64,000 bases of DNA, from NCBI GenBank assembly GCA_002345965.1, contig DDTF01000003.1, positions 5,966-69,965 of the forward strand, read 5' to 3'. Positions 1 to 9,646 of the stretch are shown here, piece by piece; the first letter of the stretch is position 1, and each line of letters starts with the position of its first letter. This stretch comes from Flammeovirgaceae bacterium UBA2371. Lineage in GTDB: Bacteria; Bacteroidota; Bacteroidia; Cytophagales; Cyclobacteriaceae. The position numbers and the translations under genes are program-made. The notes beneath the pieces were generated by a model that worked only from the letters and a program-made list of their open reading frames with translations, did no database searches and was not told the DNA's origin.

Positions 1-941
1 AATGACTTATTTCTAATTGAATCATTTTCCAATACGGTGATTGCCCCCAGCGAGATGGAAAGATTTTCCAACGGTGCAAATACAAAAGACGGGCTAACCC
101 TGAAGAGGTGACGAGGCTTGGCATCTACCAGTGAGTCCTTTCTGGCTATCAAATAATAATCCGAAGCAAGATTAATCTTACTTTTCGCGCTTATCTTATA
201 ATCACTATCAAAATTAAGCCCCAACTCACTTTCTGCTGCCTCGTATCGATCCGTCAAATAGCTGAATTTTCCATCAAGGTTAAAATTGAAATCAGTAGGT
301 TTTGTATTGCTTACTGATCCTCCTATTGATACCACATTGTAGACTTGCTTAATGCTGTCTCTATTTACTTCCAAACCAGGTGCATAACCATAAAAATATC
401 CAGTTCTGTTTTCATAATTTATGAAACCACCGCTGCTTACATCTTTGCCAAATGTTTCTCCGAATATACTAACCTCAGTATTTCCACTGGCTGAATTCTT
501 ATCATCAACAGGGCCCTTACCAAAGCTTCTGTGATAAAGATGAGCGCCTAGAAACCGATTTTTATCTCGCTTGGTGTTGATCCAGCCTTCGAGGTAAGGC
601 GAGGAAAAATTACCAAAACCTGCACTGATATAGTTCCCGTAAATTTTAGCAATGTCTTCCTGCTTCAAGCGCAAAGGACGGAGGTTAGCCTGATAATCAG
701 GAACATTGAAATTCAGGTTTCTGAATTGATAGGTAATCTCTGGTTTGATGGGCTCTGAGGGTCTGGGTGGTACTTTCTCAAAATTTCTATTTGCCCTTGG
801 AAGTACTATTTGACGCTCCCTTACGATTTCAATTTCAACATCGCCAATTTCTCCATCCCCCTCCCATTGCTTGTCCTGACCATATACTGCATGACCAGCC
901 AGCAGCCATACCATGCCTGTAATCAGGAAATTACGTTTCAT
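1..941 (-). CDS. Outer-membrane beta-barrel protein, TonB-dependent-receptor-like, partial (3' end outside window)
   Basis: The minus-strand frame is open from ATG at 941 to the left edge, so only the N-terminal ~313 residues are present. It begins with MKRNFLITGMVWLLAG, a typical Sec signal peptide ending near a VYG-Q cleavage site. The body has alternating hydrophobic/polar strands and aromatic-rich segments (for example FINYENRTGYFYGYAPG), as expected of an outer-membrane barrel. An alternative ATG lies six codons upstream at 959, only 7 bases after the stop of the upstream TPR gene; I prefer 941 because it gives a normal signal peptide. Co-transcription with the TPR gene is likely. In Bacteroidota such a barrel next to a long TPR protein is often labelled a TonB-system component, but no plug domain or TonB box is visible here, so the exact class is open. 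Confidence 0.6.
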   Translation of the reverse strand, partial: MKRNFLITGMVWLLAGHAVYGQDKQWEGDGEIGDVEIEIVRERQIVLPRANRNFEKVPPRPSEPIKPEITYQFRNLNFNVPDYQANLRPLRLKQEDIAKIYGNYISAGFGNFSSPYLEGWINTKRDKNRFLGAHLYHRSFGKGPVDDKNSASGNTEVSIFGETFGKDVSSGGFINYENRTGYFYGYAPGLEVNRDSIKQVYNVVSIGGSVSNTKPTDFNFNLDGKFSYLTDRYEAAESELGLNFDSDYKISAKSKINLASDYYLIARKDSLVDAKPRHLFRVSPSFVFAPLENLSISLGAITVLENDSIRNKS

Positions 942-966
942 ATCGTGCAGGATTGTCATCAAGTAA

Positions 967-3900
967 TCAATCGTTATTATTTGACAATGAGTCTTTCTTT
1001 TTCATTTCTTTTTCTTTCATCAATTCATTTTCCTCAATTCGCCTTAACTTCTCACTGGCCATGGATCGAATGTTTTGCAATGGAAAGTTTTCAATAATTG
1101 ACTTAAGTGTACCTTTGGCCTGAAAGAGATCCCCCATAGCAACAAAGTTGTCGCTTAGCAACAGATATGATTTCCCCACCCATTCAGTATAGGCTGCAAA
1201 GTCTTTGTTCAAACTAATCAATGTTTCATAGCATTGCTTGTATTGTTTGGTAAGGAAGAAGATTTCCCCCAACAAGTACTTTGCCTCAGCACCGTATTCA
1301 TCCTGTGCTGAATTAAGTGTGTTTAAAAATTCATCCTTTGCCGATTCATAATCTCCCCGAGCCATTGCTGACTTACCCAAAAATAAAGATGCCTTATTTT
1401 GAGCTCCGGCACTTACATTACCTTTCTCCAATATCAATCTGGCGTAGGCATCTACAGAATCGTATTTGGCCAGCATGTAATAAGATTCCATTAGTCCAGA
1501 CCACGCATTGTACAGATCCTTTTTCGTGGACGCTTCTTTTGCCAATTGCTGAAACACAGGAACTGCACTTTGATAGTTTCCCAATTTGTACTGCAATTCA
1601 GCGATTCGGGCAGTCACCCTACTTGCAAACATAAATGTAAAGTCATTACTTATTTCAAGATGAATTGCCAGTGCCTTGGCATTGTCTTTCATTCTATAGT
1701 AAGCTTCAGCCTGATAGTACTTAGCCTCTGTTATTCTAGGGCTATCGGGATAATTACGTATAAAGCTCTCTATGCTGGCAATTGCCCTTTGATAATCCTG
1801 ACTAAAGTAAAAATTCTTTGCAGACTCAAACTCGACCAATTCAATGCCTTTCGAGTCAGGGTTGGCGCTCTTAAAACCAGATAGGTGGGAATCAAACTCA
1901 CCCGCTCTACCTGCCAAATTCAGCGCCTCTTGCAAAGGCAGCAAGGCATCATTGGCGATCGGATGTGTACTGTAATTATCAATTACAGCTATATAATCTG
2001 AAGCGGTCTTATTATAATCTTTAAGGTTGTAATAAGATGCCGCCCTTCGCATGTAGGCGTAAGGCACAAACTTGGATGTCTTATTGGAGTTAATTAGTCT
2101 TGAAAAACCTGAAACAGCAGCACTATAATTTCCTTGTTCGAAGTCCAGTTGTGCCCTCTGGAACATGGCCTCATCAATGAATCTGGATTGCGGATAATTC
2201 TTAAGTACCTGATCCAGTTCACCTGCTGCTTCGTTGTATTTACGCTGTATTCCCAGAATAACACCTGCTTGTAAATGGGCATAATCATTATCAGCAGATT
2301 TCAATTGAATGGCTTTTCTATAATTGAGCAGCGCATCTGGATAGGATTTGGTCACGTAGTAGCAATCAGCCAGGCGCAAAATACCGTCCGATAAGTTCAC
2401 AGATGCACCCTTTACAAATTCCTTAAAATTGAAAAGCGCCCGGTCATACTGCTGCAGGTTAAAGTAAGCATAACCGAGTCCATATCTGGTTTTAGTAAGA
2501 ATCTCTTTGTTAGAATAATTTTGAATACCGATTACACTAAGGTATTGATCTGCGGCTTCTTCATATTTTCTACCAATAGAATAAGCCTCTCCGCTCCAAA
2601 AACTTGCCTCTGCTAAATAATTGGGTTCAATCGGAAATTGAATTGATTTATTGAACATTTTCACCGCATCCGCATATTGCTCCATGTTGAACAACTCGAT
2701 TCCTTTAAGCAGGGTGGCCTTTTGGTAAGCCCTGTTTATTGCTGGGCCTCTTGACGGCAATGCCTCAATGTATTCAATGGCTTTATTGTAGTTATTTGCG
2801 TTTACATAGGCTTGAGAAAGCACTTCCTTCACCTCTGTAGTGTAGGCGCTTGAAGGATAGCTGGACAAGAAACTCTCAAGCTCATTGATGGCCTGATCTG
2901 CCCTACCCAAATCATAGGAAATTTTTGCGTGCTGGAAACTACTCTCCTCTACGAGGCGAGGGTCAGCTCTAAATTTCTTCGCATTTTCAAAAGCTGTAAG
3001 TGCCAACTGCTTCTGTCCCTGCTTTAGATAGATCGACCCCAGATAATAAGAGGCATAAAATCCTACAGAATCCTTATCTGAAGCAGATCGCTTCAAATAT
3101 TGAAGTGCTTTATCGTTCTGACCCAATGAATAAGCTGAAAATCCTGATCTCAACAAAACCCCCTTATCTGCCCTCTCTGCATTTTCTTCCAGGTATTCCT
3201 CATAACCTTCCAGTGCTTTGGCAAAGTTGCTCTTCTTGAAGTAAGCCTCTGCAGCGAAAAGTGATATCTCCTCCATGTTGGTGATTCCTTCTTTACCTTG
3301 TAATGTGGCTACGTAGGCTAACAGTTCGTCATATTGCTTCTGTTTGTAAAAGGCATTAGCAATCAGCTGAGGTACAACCAATGCATAGGACTTATTCTGT
3401 TCTGCGCGCTTTAAGTCAATAAGGGCATTTTCATAGTCTCCCTTTCCCAATTCGATGAAGCCCGCATAATAACTGGAAGCCGGTCCAAATTGACCACCTA
3501 GCGACTTGATAAAGTTGAATTGATCCAATGCCTCATTTAGCTTGCGAAGATTAAACAAGCTGTATCCCCAGTGAAACCTGCCTGTAGCATGTTGATCATT
3601 GCTTAAGGTTACAAAGTCGACTTTCTTGAAATAATTGATTGCCCGACCATAGTTTTTCTCCGCGTAAAAGAAATTAGCCAGATCAAAATATGCAGTTGCA
3701 GTTTTGGGATGGTCGGGATGATCATGTACAAAATCTTCAATCTTCTTTTCGCCATCCCCATGATAAAGGTTGAGGGCACAGAAGGCCTCATAATAGCGTG
3801 CCTCGGCTACCTTAAGATCCACCGTGGCCGATTCCTGGATAAACCTGGTAAAGCTTTGTCTTGCAGCCCCATATTCACCATGCTGCATTAAGTCAACTCC

Positions 3901-4005
3901 GGAAGTAAATAAACGATCTATCTTACTCTGAGAATTCAGATTTTGAGAAAAGGCAGGGAGCGCCAAAAACAATACAATTCCAGCACAGAGGAATTTAATA
4001 TTCAT
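967..4005 (-). CDS. Large secreted TPR-repeat protein
   Basis: A 1012-residue protein with a signal peptide (MNIKFLCAGIVLFLALPAFSQ) followed almost entirely by tetratricopeptide repeats of the form A-x-Y-x-x-G-x-x-Y-x-x-A, for example YGAARQSFTRF, YEEYLEE and YNKAIEYIE. The frame is open to 4080, but the ATG at 4005 directly precedes the signal peptide and is the credible start. The charged C-terminus (KEKEMKKKDSLSNN) follows the last repeat. TPR arrays are protein-protein scaffolds; a periplasmic or outer-membrane location is inferred from the signal peptide. The downstream barrel gene starts within 25 bases, so the two probably work together, perhaps in envelope protein assembly or uptake. 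The function is not established from sequence. Confidence 0.8.
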   Translation of the reverse strand: MNIKFLCAGIVLFLALPAFSQNLNSQSKIDRLFTSGVDLMQHGEYGAARQSFTRFIQESATVDLKVAEARYYEAFCALNLYHGDGEKKIEDFVHDHPDHPKTATAYFDLANFFYAEKNYGRAINYFKKVDFVTLSNDQHATGRFHWGYSLFNLRKLNEALDQFNFIKSLGGQFGPASSYYAGFIELGKGDYENALIDLKRAEQNKSYALVVPQLIANAFYKQKQYDELLAYVATLQGKEGITNMEEISLFAAEAYFKKSNFAKALEGYEEYLEENAERADKGVLLRSGFSAYSLGQNDKALQYLKRSASDKDSVGFYASYYLGSIYLKQGQKQLALTAFENAKKFRADPRLVEESSFQHAKISYDLGRADQAINELESFLSSYPSSAYTTEVKEVLSQAYVNANNYNKAIEYIEALPSRGPAINRAYQKATLLKGIELFNMEQYADAVKMFNKSIQFPIEPNYLAEASFWSGEAYSIGRKYEEAADQYLSVIGIQNYSNKEILTKTRYGLGYAYFNLQQYDRALFNFKEFVKGASVNLSDGILRLADCYYVTKSYPDALLNYRKAIQLKSADNDYAHLQAGVILGIQRKYNEAAGELDQVLKNYPQSRFIDEAMFQRAQLDFEQGNYSAAVSGFSRLINSNKTSKFVPYAYMRRAASYYNLKDYNKTASDYIAVIDNYSTHPIANDALLPLQEALNLAGRAGEFDSHLSGFKSANPDSKGIELVEFESAKNFYFSQDYQRAIASIESFIRNYPDSPRITEAKYYQAEAYYRMKDNAKALAIHLEISNDFTFMFASRVTARIAELQYKLGNYQSAVPVFQQLAKEASTKKDLYNAWSGLMESYYMLAKYDSVDAYARLILEKGNVSAGAQNKASLFLGKSAMARGDYESAKDEFLNTLNSAQDEYGAEAKYLLGEIFFLTKQYKQCYETLISLNKDFAAYTEWVGKSYLLLSDNFVAMGDLFQAKGTLKSIIENFPLQNIRSMASEKLRRIEENELMKEKEMKKKDSLSNNND

Positions 4006-4080
4006 GAATGGTTTTTCGCTAAAACAGGGTAATCTCAAAAATATTGTAGTACTAAGTTTAAAAAATCTAACCATGCTCAA

Positions 4081-4205
4081 AAAATGAATTGCACGGACTC
4101 AAAACTAAGGATTAAAACGATATTTTATCGAACCACGTTTCAATACTTTAATTAATAATTGAAGTATTAACTTCAAATAAAAACTTAATTACCGCTACAG
4201 AACTA
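4081..4205. other. Intergenic region with small inverted repeats
   Basis: This AT-rich gap separates holA from the TPR gene (both minus strand). It holds a 6-bp inverted repeat TTGAAG/CTTCAA at 4159-4164 and 4171-4176, and a partly overlapping alternative AATACTT/AAGTATT pair (4142-4148 and 4162-4168). Neither is followed by a clear T tract on the minus strand, so it may be a weak terminator of holA or an operator for the TPR gene. No gene was seen. Confidence 0.3.
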
Positions 4206-5228
4206 TCAGTGAATCAGCTTGTAAACCAACTCTCTTAATATCTGTCCTTCACCTTGAGCGTTGGCATTGACACCTTTTATTTTTAAGTCTGCCTCTGAAA
4301 TGGAGTGTATACAATTCACCAATTGTGAGGAGGAGTAATTTTGTAAGGCACTGCTATAATCACGTGCAGCATAGGGACTGATCTTAAGTAAACTCACCAG
4401 AGACCTGTCGCTCTTATCTGAGGCTACAGATGCTACCAACAGCTTACTATAAAACGAATACAAGTAAGCCACTGCAGGGATCAAAGGATTCTTCTTGGTA
4501 TTGCTTTCAAAGTAATTTACGATTTTATTGGCCTGTACAGGATCTTTGCGAATCAGTGCCTTTTGAAGTTCAAAAATATTGTATTCACGACTTATACCCA
4601 CCTGCTCCATCACTTTGTCACCCGTAAGTGTCTCCCCCTTTGGCAAAGCAATCATCACTTTATCGAGTTCATTGGAAAGGCGCTTCAAGTCATTGCCAAC
4701 GTACTCACACAAAACCCTTACAGCTGCGTCATCTGCCGTGTAGCCCTTTTCTTTTACATAGGTTTGAATAAATTCAGGGAGATGATTGTCGTATGGCTTC
4801 TTGAAAACCGCAGACACTGTAAGCTTATCAATTTTTTTGCCAAGCTCCCTTCTCTTGTCCAGGGCCTTGTGCTTGTGACATAATACCAAAATGGTGGAGG
4901 GCATTGGATTAGACACATAGTCCAACAACAGCTTTGCTCCTATTTCCTTTTGTAAGTCTGGTATTTCCTGCGCTTCACGTACAATTACCACCTGCCGGTC
5001 GGCCATCATTGGGTAGCGCTTGGCATGAGTAAGTATGGTGGCAACCGTAGCGTCTTTGCCATAGACCACTACCTGATTGAACCCTTTATCTGACTCAGAC
5101 AAGGCATTGTCTTCTATAAAATCAGCAATCAGGTCTATATAATAAGTCTCCTCTCCCTGCAATACATATACAGGTGCATATTTTCCTGCCTTTAGTTCTG
5201 TTAATATCTTTTTTGCTGTTGCATCCAT
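4206..5228 (-). CDS. holA: DNA polymerase III delta subunit
   Basis: At 340 residues this matches the size of the clamp-loader delta subunit. The N-terminus (VYVLQGEETYYIDLIADFIED) is the typical delta 'open the protein, find GEE' start, and the segment around VVIVREAQEIPDL corresponds to the degenerate Walker B region of the AAA+-like module. The C-terminal part (ADLKIKGVNANAQGEGQILRELV) matches the delta-family end. The subunit wrenches the beta clamp open during DNA loading and acts in the cytoplasm at replication forks. The gene lies 3 bp after the rhomboid gene on the same strand and so is probably co-transcribed with it. Confidence 0.88.
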   Translation of the reverse strand: MDATAKKILTELKAGKYAPVYVLQGEETYYIDLIADFIEDNALSESDKGFNQVVVYGKDATVATILTHAKRYPMMADRQVVIVREAQEIPDLQKEIGAKLLLDYVSNPMPSTILVLCHKHKALDKRRELGKKIDKLTVSAVFKKPYDNHLPEFIQTYVKEKGYTADDAAVRVLCEYVGNDLKRLSNELDKVMIALPKGETLTGDKVMEQVGISREYNIFELQKALIRKDPVQANKIVNYFESNTKKNPLIPAVAYLYSFYSKLLVASVASDKSDRSLVSLLKISPYAARDYSSALQNYSSSQLVNCIHSISEADLKIKGVNANAQGEGQILRELVYKLIH

Positions 5229-5231
5229 CCG

Positions 5232-5801
5232 CTAGCCTACACTTTTTCTGTTTCTTAAATTAAATGCTGTCACTAATCCAACTATTGCTCCTGCCAGGTG
5301 CGACTCCCATGATATACCATCATCTACCGGCAAAATACCATAAAAAATACCACCGTACGCAACCATTACTCCAATAGAAATCAATAATGAAAGAAAGTCT
5401 TTTCGTATCAGACCAAAGAAAATCAGAAAGGAAGAAAGACCATAGATTAGCCCACTGGCCCCAATATGATAAGTCATCCGGGGGCTTAGCAACCAAACCA
5501 AAATGTTGGTGATAAAATAACATCTGAAAAATACTGTTCTCCCGATTCCTTCGTAGAAAAAAAACAAGGTGGTACCAAGGAATAACAGTGGTATTGTATT
5601 GGATACCAGGTGGGCTCTGTTAGCATGAATCATAGGCGCTGTAAAGATTCCGATTAACCCCTCCAACGTACGTGGCTTAATGCCCAGCATGGTCAGGTTT
5701 ACTCCGTACAGATAATCAAGCGTAAATATCGCCCACATCAGAAAGACAAGTCGAGCAGGTAAAATTGAACTCCCCCACAAACCAGGTGAACCTTTACTCA
5801 C
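5232..5801 (-). CDS. Rhomboid-family intramembrane serine protease
   Basis: This 189-residue protein is almost entirely hydrophobic, with about six membrane segments. It carries the rhomboid signature: H59-x4-H64-x3-N68 (HANRAHLVSN) in the second helix, the nucleophile motif G-A-S116-G, and the catalytic histidine H168 in ESHLAGAIVG, followed by the small-residue helix. Ser116 and His168 form the catalytic dyad, so the enzyme is predicted to be active; it cleaves membrane-spanning substrates within the bilayer. It sits between a TerB-like gene (4-bp gap) and holA (3-bp gap), which suggests an operon. Substrate unknown. Confidence 0.85.
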   Translation of the reverse strand: MSKGSPGLWGSSILPARLVFLMWAIFTLDYLYGVNLTMLGIKPRTLEGLIGIFTAPMIHANRAHLVSNTIPLLFLGTTLFFFYEGIGRTVFFRCYFITNILVWLLSPRMTYHIGASGLIYGLSSFLIFFGLIRKDFLSLLISIGVMVAYGGIFYGILPVDDGISWESHLAGAIVGLVTAFNLRNRKSVG

Positions 5802-5805
5802 AGAT

Positions 5806-6276
5806 TTAATATTTAGAAGGGTCGTCTATCATTGGCAAATTTACTAGGCGCGCCTCGGCTTCACCCACCGATCGAATTCCCAGAACACCACCAGAAGACT
5901 CTGCAGTTTTTATGGCTATGTCCTTAATACTTCTGTAGTATCCTACCGAAAAGTCCTTGTCCAGCTTTCTCAGCAAACTATTCAGCCCCTTTAGCTCCTC
6001 TGCGATCAGTTCATTTCTACGCTTCGCATCTACCGGATAGTTTTGCAGCACTACCTTTAGCTTGTCTTCAAAATCCTCGGTCACCATCAGATAAAACTTA
6101 GAAAGAGAGCTATCCCGAGCTTTTTTTTGCTTGTTCCTGACCGATTCGATACTACCCCTAATTTCCTTATTATCAATATGATTATCAGCCCCAGCTACAA
6201 GTATACAGGCAAGAATAGGCCCTTTGAGCATTAATTCAATTTCTGTGGTGCTTAGCCTATTAAATTCTGGTATCAT
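5806..6276 (-). CDS. TerB-like helical protein of unknown function
   Basis: A 156-residue soluble, helix-rich protein. The segment LACILVAGADNHIDNKEI (about residues 22-41) resembles the first metal-binding helix motif of TerB/DUF533-type proteins, in which an acidic ADG-x4-E pattern occurs; here the glycine is replaced (ADNHIDNKE). It is the first gene of a tight minus-strand group with rhomboid and holA. The family match is weak and rests on one motif plus helical character; the function is unknown. Confidence 0.5.
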   Translation of the reverse strand: MIPEFNRLSTTEIELMLKGPILACILVAGADNHIDNKEIRGSIESVRNKQKKARDSSLSKFYLMVTEDFEDKLKVVLQNYPVDAKRRNELIAEELKGLNSLLRKLDKDFSVGYYRSIKDIAIKTAESSGGVLGIRSVGEAEARLVNLPMIDDPSKY

Positions 6277-6383
6277 TTGCGTTGTGCTTATACAGTACGT
6301 AAAAAAGATGAATATGTGTAACTTATGAAAATTTTGCAGAAATAAATTGGGCCCATTAATTTACATTGCCTAAAATCATATCT

Positions 6384-7742
6384 ATGTACGAAAAGGATCC
6401 GGTTAAAATATTTGTGGTAGAAGATGATGAAACCTATACCAAGTTTATCAAGTATGTTTTAAGCCTCAATCCTGACTTTGAAGTTGAATATTTTACATCT
6501 GGAAAGCAATTTATCAGTAAGCTGAACAGCCGGCCATCCATTGTAACTTTGGACTACTCCCTCCCAGACATGTCGGGTGAAGAAGTTTTAAAAGAGATAA
6601 AAGCCTTTGACCCCAACATAAGCGTAATCATAATATCTGCTCAGGAAAAGATTGGAACTGCCGTGGAGTTATTAAAGGCCGGGGCATTCGATTACATTAC
6701 TAAGGACGAAGAAGCAAAAGATAGAATTCTTAATTCGATCAACAATGCCCGGAATAAAACCTCACTCATTCGAGAAATAGACAGGCTTAAAGAGGAGATC
6801 CATACAAAATACGAATTCGAAAATAGCATCATTGGCAATAGTGCGCCAATTAAAAAAGTGTTCAGCCTAATCGAAAAGTCACTGAATACCAATATCACTG
6901 TATCGATAACAGGAGAAACTGGTACTGGAAAGGAACTGGTCGCCAAGGCCATTCATTACAACTCGCCTAGAAAGAAAAAACCACTAGTAGCGGTGAATAT
7001 TGCTGCCATCCCAAAAGAATTGATAGAAAGTGAGCTGTTTGGTCATGAGAAAGGTGCATTTACGGGAGCTGCAAGTAAACGCATTGGTAAGTTTGAAGAA
7101 GCGGAAGGTGGTACTTTGTTTTTGGATGAAATAGGAGAAATGGATCTCAACCTTCAATCCAAACTTTTAAGAGTCCTGCAGGAAAGAGAACTTTCCAGGG
7201 TGGGTGGAAATGAAGTAATCAAGATTGATTTAAGAATCATTGTAGCCACACATAAAAATCTTCAGGAAGAAGTTAAGAAAGGTAATTTTAGAGAAGATTT
7301 ATACTACCGATTGTTGGGTCTCCCCATACAACTCCCCCCACTTCGGGAAAGGGGAAATGATGTTGTTCTTCTGGCCAAACATTTTCTAGATCAATTTGCC
7401 AACGAAAATAAATTCAAAAAATTTAAAATTTCATCGCAGGCACAAGAGAAATTACTTCAGTACCCATTCCCCGGCAACATAAGAGAATTAAAGTCAGTAA
7501 TTGAACTGGCTGCAGTGATGTCGCAGAATAATCAAATTGAAGTTGAAGACATTACCTTCGCCAATGCACCACGCGATTCATTCATGCTCAAAGAAATGAA
7601 GCTACAGGAATACGTTTATCATATCATCCGAAATTATTTAAACAAATACGACAATAATGTGATGGAAGTGGCTAAACGTTTAGATATTGGTAAATCATCC
7701 ATATATCGCTACTTGAAAGAAATGGAGGAAACAGGTATCTAA
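6384..7742 (+). CDS. Sigma-54-dependent response regulator, NtrC family
   Basis: The 452-residue product has three domains in order: a receiver (residues ~10-125, phospho-acceptor Asp57 in VTLDYSLPDMSG), an AAA+ sigma-54 activator module (Walker A GETGTGKE, the GAFTGA loop at residues 224-229, and a FLDEIGEM Walker B), and a C-terminal Fis-type helix-turn-helix (VAKRLDIGKSSIYRYLKEM). All key residues for sigma-54 activation are intact. The frame extends to a TTG at 6366, but the ATG at 6384 is preferred because the receiver fold begins just after it. The gene overlaps the following hybrid kinase by one base (TAATG), so the pair is probably translationally coupled and forms one signalling pathway. 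Confidence 0.92.
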   Translation: MYEKDPVKIFVVEDDETYTKFIKYVLSLNPDFEVEYFTSGKQFISKLNSRPSIVTLDYSLPDMSGEEVLKEIKAFDPNISVIIISAQEKIGTAVELLKAGAFDYITKDEEAKDRILNSINNARNKTSLIREIDRLKEEIHTKYEFENSIIGNSAPIKKVFSLIEKSLNTNITVSITGETGTGKELVAKAIHYNSPRKKKPLVAVNIAAIPKELIESELFGHEKGAFTGAASKRIGKFEEAEGGTLFLDEIGEMDLNLQSKLLRVLQERELSRVGGNEVIKIDLRIIVATHKNLQEEVKKGNFREDLYYRLLGLPIQLPPLRERGNDVVLLAKHFLDQFANENKFKKFKISSQAQEKLLQYPFPGNIRELKSVIELAAVMSQNNQIEVEDITFANAPRDSFMLKEMKLQEYVYHIIRNYLNKYDNNVMEVAKRLDIGKSSIYRYLKEMEETGI

Positions 7743-9646
7743 TGAAAAGCTTGAAAGAATACGTAGAGAAAGGTCTCTTCTATAAATCCGTAGTTGAAGA
7801 TGGTTCCGATATCATATTTATTGTTGATTACGAGGGGGAAATACTTTACCACAATGATTCAGTTGAAGAAACATTAGGGTACAACTCCAACAGCCTGGTA
7901 GGCAAAGTTTTCTTTGATTTGATTCTGCCTGAAACCCTTGATAAGTTTAAAACACAGTACAAAACAAGCCTTGCAAAGCGATTTAATGAGTCTGTAGAGT
8001 TTCAGTTTTTATGCAAGGATAATTCATATAAGTACCTGGAATTCAACTCAATAAACCTTAAACATAAAGAAAACATTGATGGACTGATCCTTGATTGCAG
8101 GGACATTACTCAGCGCAAGGAAGACGCGGCAGAGCTGCTTAGGGCACAAAAGGCAAAAGAGCAATTCCTTGCAAATGTGAGCCATGAGATACGAACGCCA
8201 ATAAATGGAATTGCAGGCATGGCCAGCCTCTTGAGTCAGAATCCAACAGAAAAGGAAAAGGCCACTTACCTGAACGCCATCAAAAGTGCTGCCGATAATC
8301 TTAAGGTAATCATTAATGACATTCTGGATCTGGCTTCCATCGAATCCGGTAAACTCAATTTCGAACAGATCGATTTCAATCTAAACGATCTATTAAGCTC
8401 CGTGGTTGATTCTTTTATAGTTCAATCCAAACAAAAAGGAATCGAACTCAGCTATACGTTGGATGAGAAAGTTAGCCCCATATTGATCGGAGACCCATTT
8501 AGACTGAATCAAATATTAATCAATCTCATTAGTAATGCGTTGAAGTTTACGCATGGCGGTTTTATTAAGATAAGTTGTCAGCTCGTCAAAAAGAGCGACA
8601 AAATGCAAGACATCCGGTTCGATGTCACTGATACGGGAATTGGGATTCCCGCTGACAAGTTGACAAAGATATTTGAAAGTTTTAGTCAGGCAGATGCCAG
8701 TGTTACCAGAAAGTACGGTGGTACGGGACTTGGGTTAACAATTGTAAAACAATTGGTGGAGTTACAGCATGGAGAGATCAATGTAAACAGTATTGAAGAT
8801 AAAGGAACCACTTTCAGTATTGTTATCCCCTATGCAATAGGTACAGCCAGTAAAATTACAAAGAGCACATCAGCCTTTATGAAGCAAAATGCGGAACAAA
8901 CCAGTCTTAAAGACCTCCGGATTTTGCTGGCAGAAGATAATGACATCAACAGACTATATGCCACAAGCATATTGAAGATGTGGGATTGCAAGGCAGACAC
9001 AGCAGAAAACGGTTATGTAGCCTTAGAGAAGGTCAGAAACAATGACTATGACATTATTCTGATGGATATACAAATGCCTGTGATGGATGGGTTTGAGGCT
9101 ACCAAAGCCATCAAGATGAGTGGATCACCAAAAAATAAAATTCCAATTATTGCACTGACGGCCAACTCCAGCGCTAAGGATATTGAGCGGTGTCTGGCTG
9201 CAGGCATGAATGATTGTATTGGTAAGCCATTTACTCCAGAAAGCTTATTTGCTGCGCTAGTAAAATATGGTCAACAAAAATCTGAGGAGCATCATCCACA
9301 AGCTGTTAAAGAACATATAGATTTATCATACCTAAGAAAAATATCCAATAACAACACGGAGTTTGTCAACGACATTGTTAATTCTTTTATATTAAATACA
9401 CCCAAAGCTGTCAAAGAAATTAAGGCATTTTTAGAAGCCGAAAATTGGATTAAGATGGAAGAGCAGGTTCATAAAGTAAAACCTACTTTGTCGATGATAG
9501 GCATGCCAGTGGCTCGTGAAAAAGCGGTTGAAATTGAAATCTTAACCCGTTCACAACAAGATTTACCTTCATTAAAGAAACTGGCACTTGAATTCTGCGA
9601 CTCACTCGAATCAGCAGTGGCAGAGCTTAAAGTGATGGGTTATTAA
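7742..9646 (+). CDS. Soluble hybrid histidine kinase (PAS-HisKA-HATPase-REC-Hpt)
   Basis: The 634-residue product reads as a PAS domain (~10-125), a dimerisation/phospho-acceptor domain with His148 in NVSHEIRTPING, a HATPase domain (N box LINLISNALKF, G boxes DTGIGIP and GGTGLGL), a receiver with Asp442 in LMDIQMPVMDG, and a C-terminal Hpt domain with His577 (EQVHKVKPTLSMIG). No transmembrane helix is present, so the sensor is cytoplasmic and the ligand probably acts through the PAS domain. The complete His-Asp-His set means it can run an internal phosphorelay, with the adjacent NtrC-type regulator the likely final acceptor. Its stop overlaps the stop of the convergent giant gene by four bases. 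Confidence 0.92.
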   Translation: MKSLKEYVEKGLFYKSVVEDGSDIIFIVDYEGEILYHNDSVEETLGYNSNSLVGKVFFDLILPETLDKFKTQYKTSLAKRFNESVEFQFLCKDNSYKYLEFNSINLKHKENIDGLILDCRDITQRKEDAAELLRAQKAKEQFLANVSHEIRTPINGIAGMASLLSQNPTEKEKATYLNAIKSAADNLKVIINDILDLASIESGKLNFEQIDFNLNDLLSSVVDSFIVQSKQKGIELSYTLDEKVSPILIGDPFRLNQILINLISNALKFTHGGFIKISCQLVKKSDKMQDIRFDVTDTGIGIPADKLTKIFESFSQADASVTRKYGGTGLGLTIVKQLVELQHGEINVNSIEDKGTTFSIVIPYAIGTASKITKSTSAFMKQNAEQTSLKDLRILLAEDNDINRLYATSILKMWDCKADTAENGYVALEKVRNNDYDIILMDIQMPVMDGFEATKAIKMSGSPKNKIPIIALTANSSAKDIERCLAAGMNDCIGKPFTPESLFAALVKYGQQKSEEHHPQAVKEHIDLSYLRKISNNNTEFVNDIVNSFILNTPKAVKEIKAFLEAENWIKMEEQVHKVKPTLSMIGMPVAREKAVEIEILTRSQQDLPSLKKLALEFCDSLESAVAELKVMGY

